DNA of 13,497 bases from JBOHHM01 sp050725495 (GTDB lineage: Bacteria; Pseudomonadota; Gammaproteobacteria; Burkholderiales; Burkholderiaceae_C): contig JBOHHM010000309.1 in assembly GCA_050725495.1 (NCBI GenBank), positions 1-13,497 of the forward strand, written 5' to 3'. Every line of letters starts with the position of its first letter. The stretch's first letter is position 1. A program made the position numbers and the translations under genes. Under the pieces are notes generated by a model. That model was given only the letters and a program-made list of their open reading frames with translations. It was not told the DNA's origin and searched no databases. Shown here in pieces: positions 12,817 to 13,497 of this stretch.

Positions 12817-13497
12817 ATGGTCAAGCGTTTGGTTCACGAGGTGGCAACCGGGCAGCTGTTTCCCTCTCCGGGGCTCAAAGCCGCGCCGCTGCTGGACCTG
12901 ATGTGCTCGCATTTCGTGCTGACCCTGGCCGCCAAGCAGGGCGCCAAATTCAATGTGCGGCGCGACCTCAACGGCCTGCTCTCGTTGGCCGGGCGCCATC
13001 TGGTGTGGCCGCTGCCCGTGTTGCAGCGCCTGCGCGAGTTCCTCGGGCGCCGCTGCAGGGACAACGAGTTCTGGCGCGACCACGAGGCCCTGGACACGCT
13101 GGAGTTCCTGGAGCGCCATGGCACCTGGCGCGGCCCCTACGAGGAGGGCACGCTGTTTTTCTATCTCGACGAATACGCCAAGGACCAACCCAAGGATCTG
13201 CTGTCGGTGCTCGCCGTCACAGGCGCCTGGCTGACCCATGCACTGAAAAAGCAGTCCACCCTGGTCGAGAAGAACATCAACGCCCTGTCGGGCCTGCTGC
13301 AGCTCAACAAGGCCGAGCGCGCGCTGCTGCTGTACGGCACGCTGGCGCGCTACCAGCGCGACCTGCGCAGCATCCTCGTGGAGTTCAAGGTCAACAACGC
13401 GCCCGAGGCCTATGCCGCGCTGGCCGAGGTGGCCGGCGTCAATGCGGCCGAGGTGGGCGAGGCGCTGCGCGCCGGCTCGCGGCTGGAGCGCATCGGC
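12817..13497 (+). CDS. Protein of unknown function, 3' end beyond the window (possibly N-terminal part of an AAA ATPase)
   Basis: An ATG at 12817 preceded by GGAGG (12804-12808) at 8 nt opens a frame of 227 codons that runs off the window, so the protein is partial. It has no signal peptide or membrane segment and looks soluble and largely helical. No catalytic motif appears in the visible part. The segment at about 158-188 (LSGLLQLNKAERALLLYGTLARY) followed by AYAALAEVAGVNAAEVGEAL and SRLERIG reminds me of the helical region preceding the AAA module in a group of bacterial AAA ATPases. That is a tentative inference, since no Walker motif is visible. It diverges from ilvA with 130 bp between start codons. 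Confidence 0.75.
   Translation, partial: MVKRLVHEVATGQLFPSPGLKAAPLLDLMCSHFVLTLAAKQGAKFNVRRDLNGLLSLAGRHLVWPLPVLQRLREFLGRRCRDNEFWRDHEALDTLEFLERHGTWRGPYEEGTLFFYLDEYAKDQPKDLLSVLAVTGAWLTHALKKQSTLVEKNINALSGLLQLNKAERALLLYGTLARYQRDLRSILVEFKVNNAPEAYAALAEVAGVNAAEVGEALRAGSRLERIG

Noticed and set aside
12687..12824. 46-residue N-terminal extension of threonine ammonia-lyase
   Set aside because: It overlaps the start of the divergent gene and its ribosome-binding site, contains several cysteines unlike the family, and homologues start at the MIELDDI segment.

Overview
The window is GC-rich with tightly packed genes. It looks like the chromosome of a betaproteobacterium of the order Burkholderiales, most likely family Comamonadaceae. 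The evidence is the strong third-position GC bias, two orphan Bug/TctC periplasmic binding proteins next to LysR regulators, a GTP-type PEP carboxykinase, and a short intergenic hairpin (7068-7084) that resembles one I remember as common in that family. There are no rRNA, tRNA, CRISPR, prophage or insertion-sequence signatures.

Region 1 (1-4450) is a catabolic module. Four genes run leftward: a DapA-family lyase/aldolase, a Bug solute-binding protein, a short-chain dehydrogenase (GTG start, 11-nt overlap with the gene before it) and an enolase-superfamily acid-sugar dehydratase cut by the window edge. The dehydratase closely resembles D(-)-tartrate dehydratase (TarD) in its active-site motifs. 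A LysR regulator diverges from them. The 138-bp intergenic region holds a perfect T-N11-A dyad whose centre lies about 64 bp upstream of the predicted operon start, the usual LysR recognition position. The picture is substrate-induced uptake and breakdown of a hydroxy-diacid such as tartrate; the exact substrate is inferred.

Region 2 (4458-6497) holds a second Bug protein and a second LysR regulator (NodD-like type), both leftward. They converge on the region 1 regulator over an imperfect 19-bp palindrome. Neither Bug protein has TctA/TctB membrane subunits nearby.

Region 3 (6498-9610) holds a rightward gene for a 146-aa two-helix membrane protein of unknown function and the leftward pckG. 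They are separated by back-to-back intrinsic terminators. The 146-aa gene and the second LysR gene appear to share overlapping, interleaved divergent promoters. The pckG leader contains a perfect 11-bp inverted repeat, and a CATGCA-N5-TGCATG dyad lies further upstream.

Region 4 (9611-12686) is leftward: threonine ammonia-lyase with a C-terminal ACT domain, a 488-aa membrane protein made of five tandem ~90-residue TM-helix repeats that stops where an MscS beta domain would begin, and a 49-aa single-helix membrane microprotein with a clear ribosome-binding site. A divergent rightward gene (12817 to the end) encodes a protein of unknown function, possibly the N-terminal part of an AAA ATPase.

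I see no clearly new multi-gene system. The most distinctive items are the five-repeat membrane protein, the microprotein, the pckG leader repeat and the tartrate-type operon with its LysR site.
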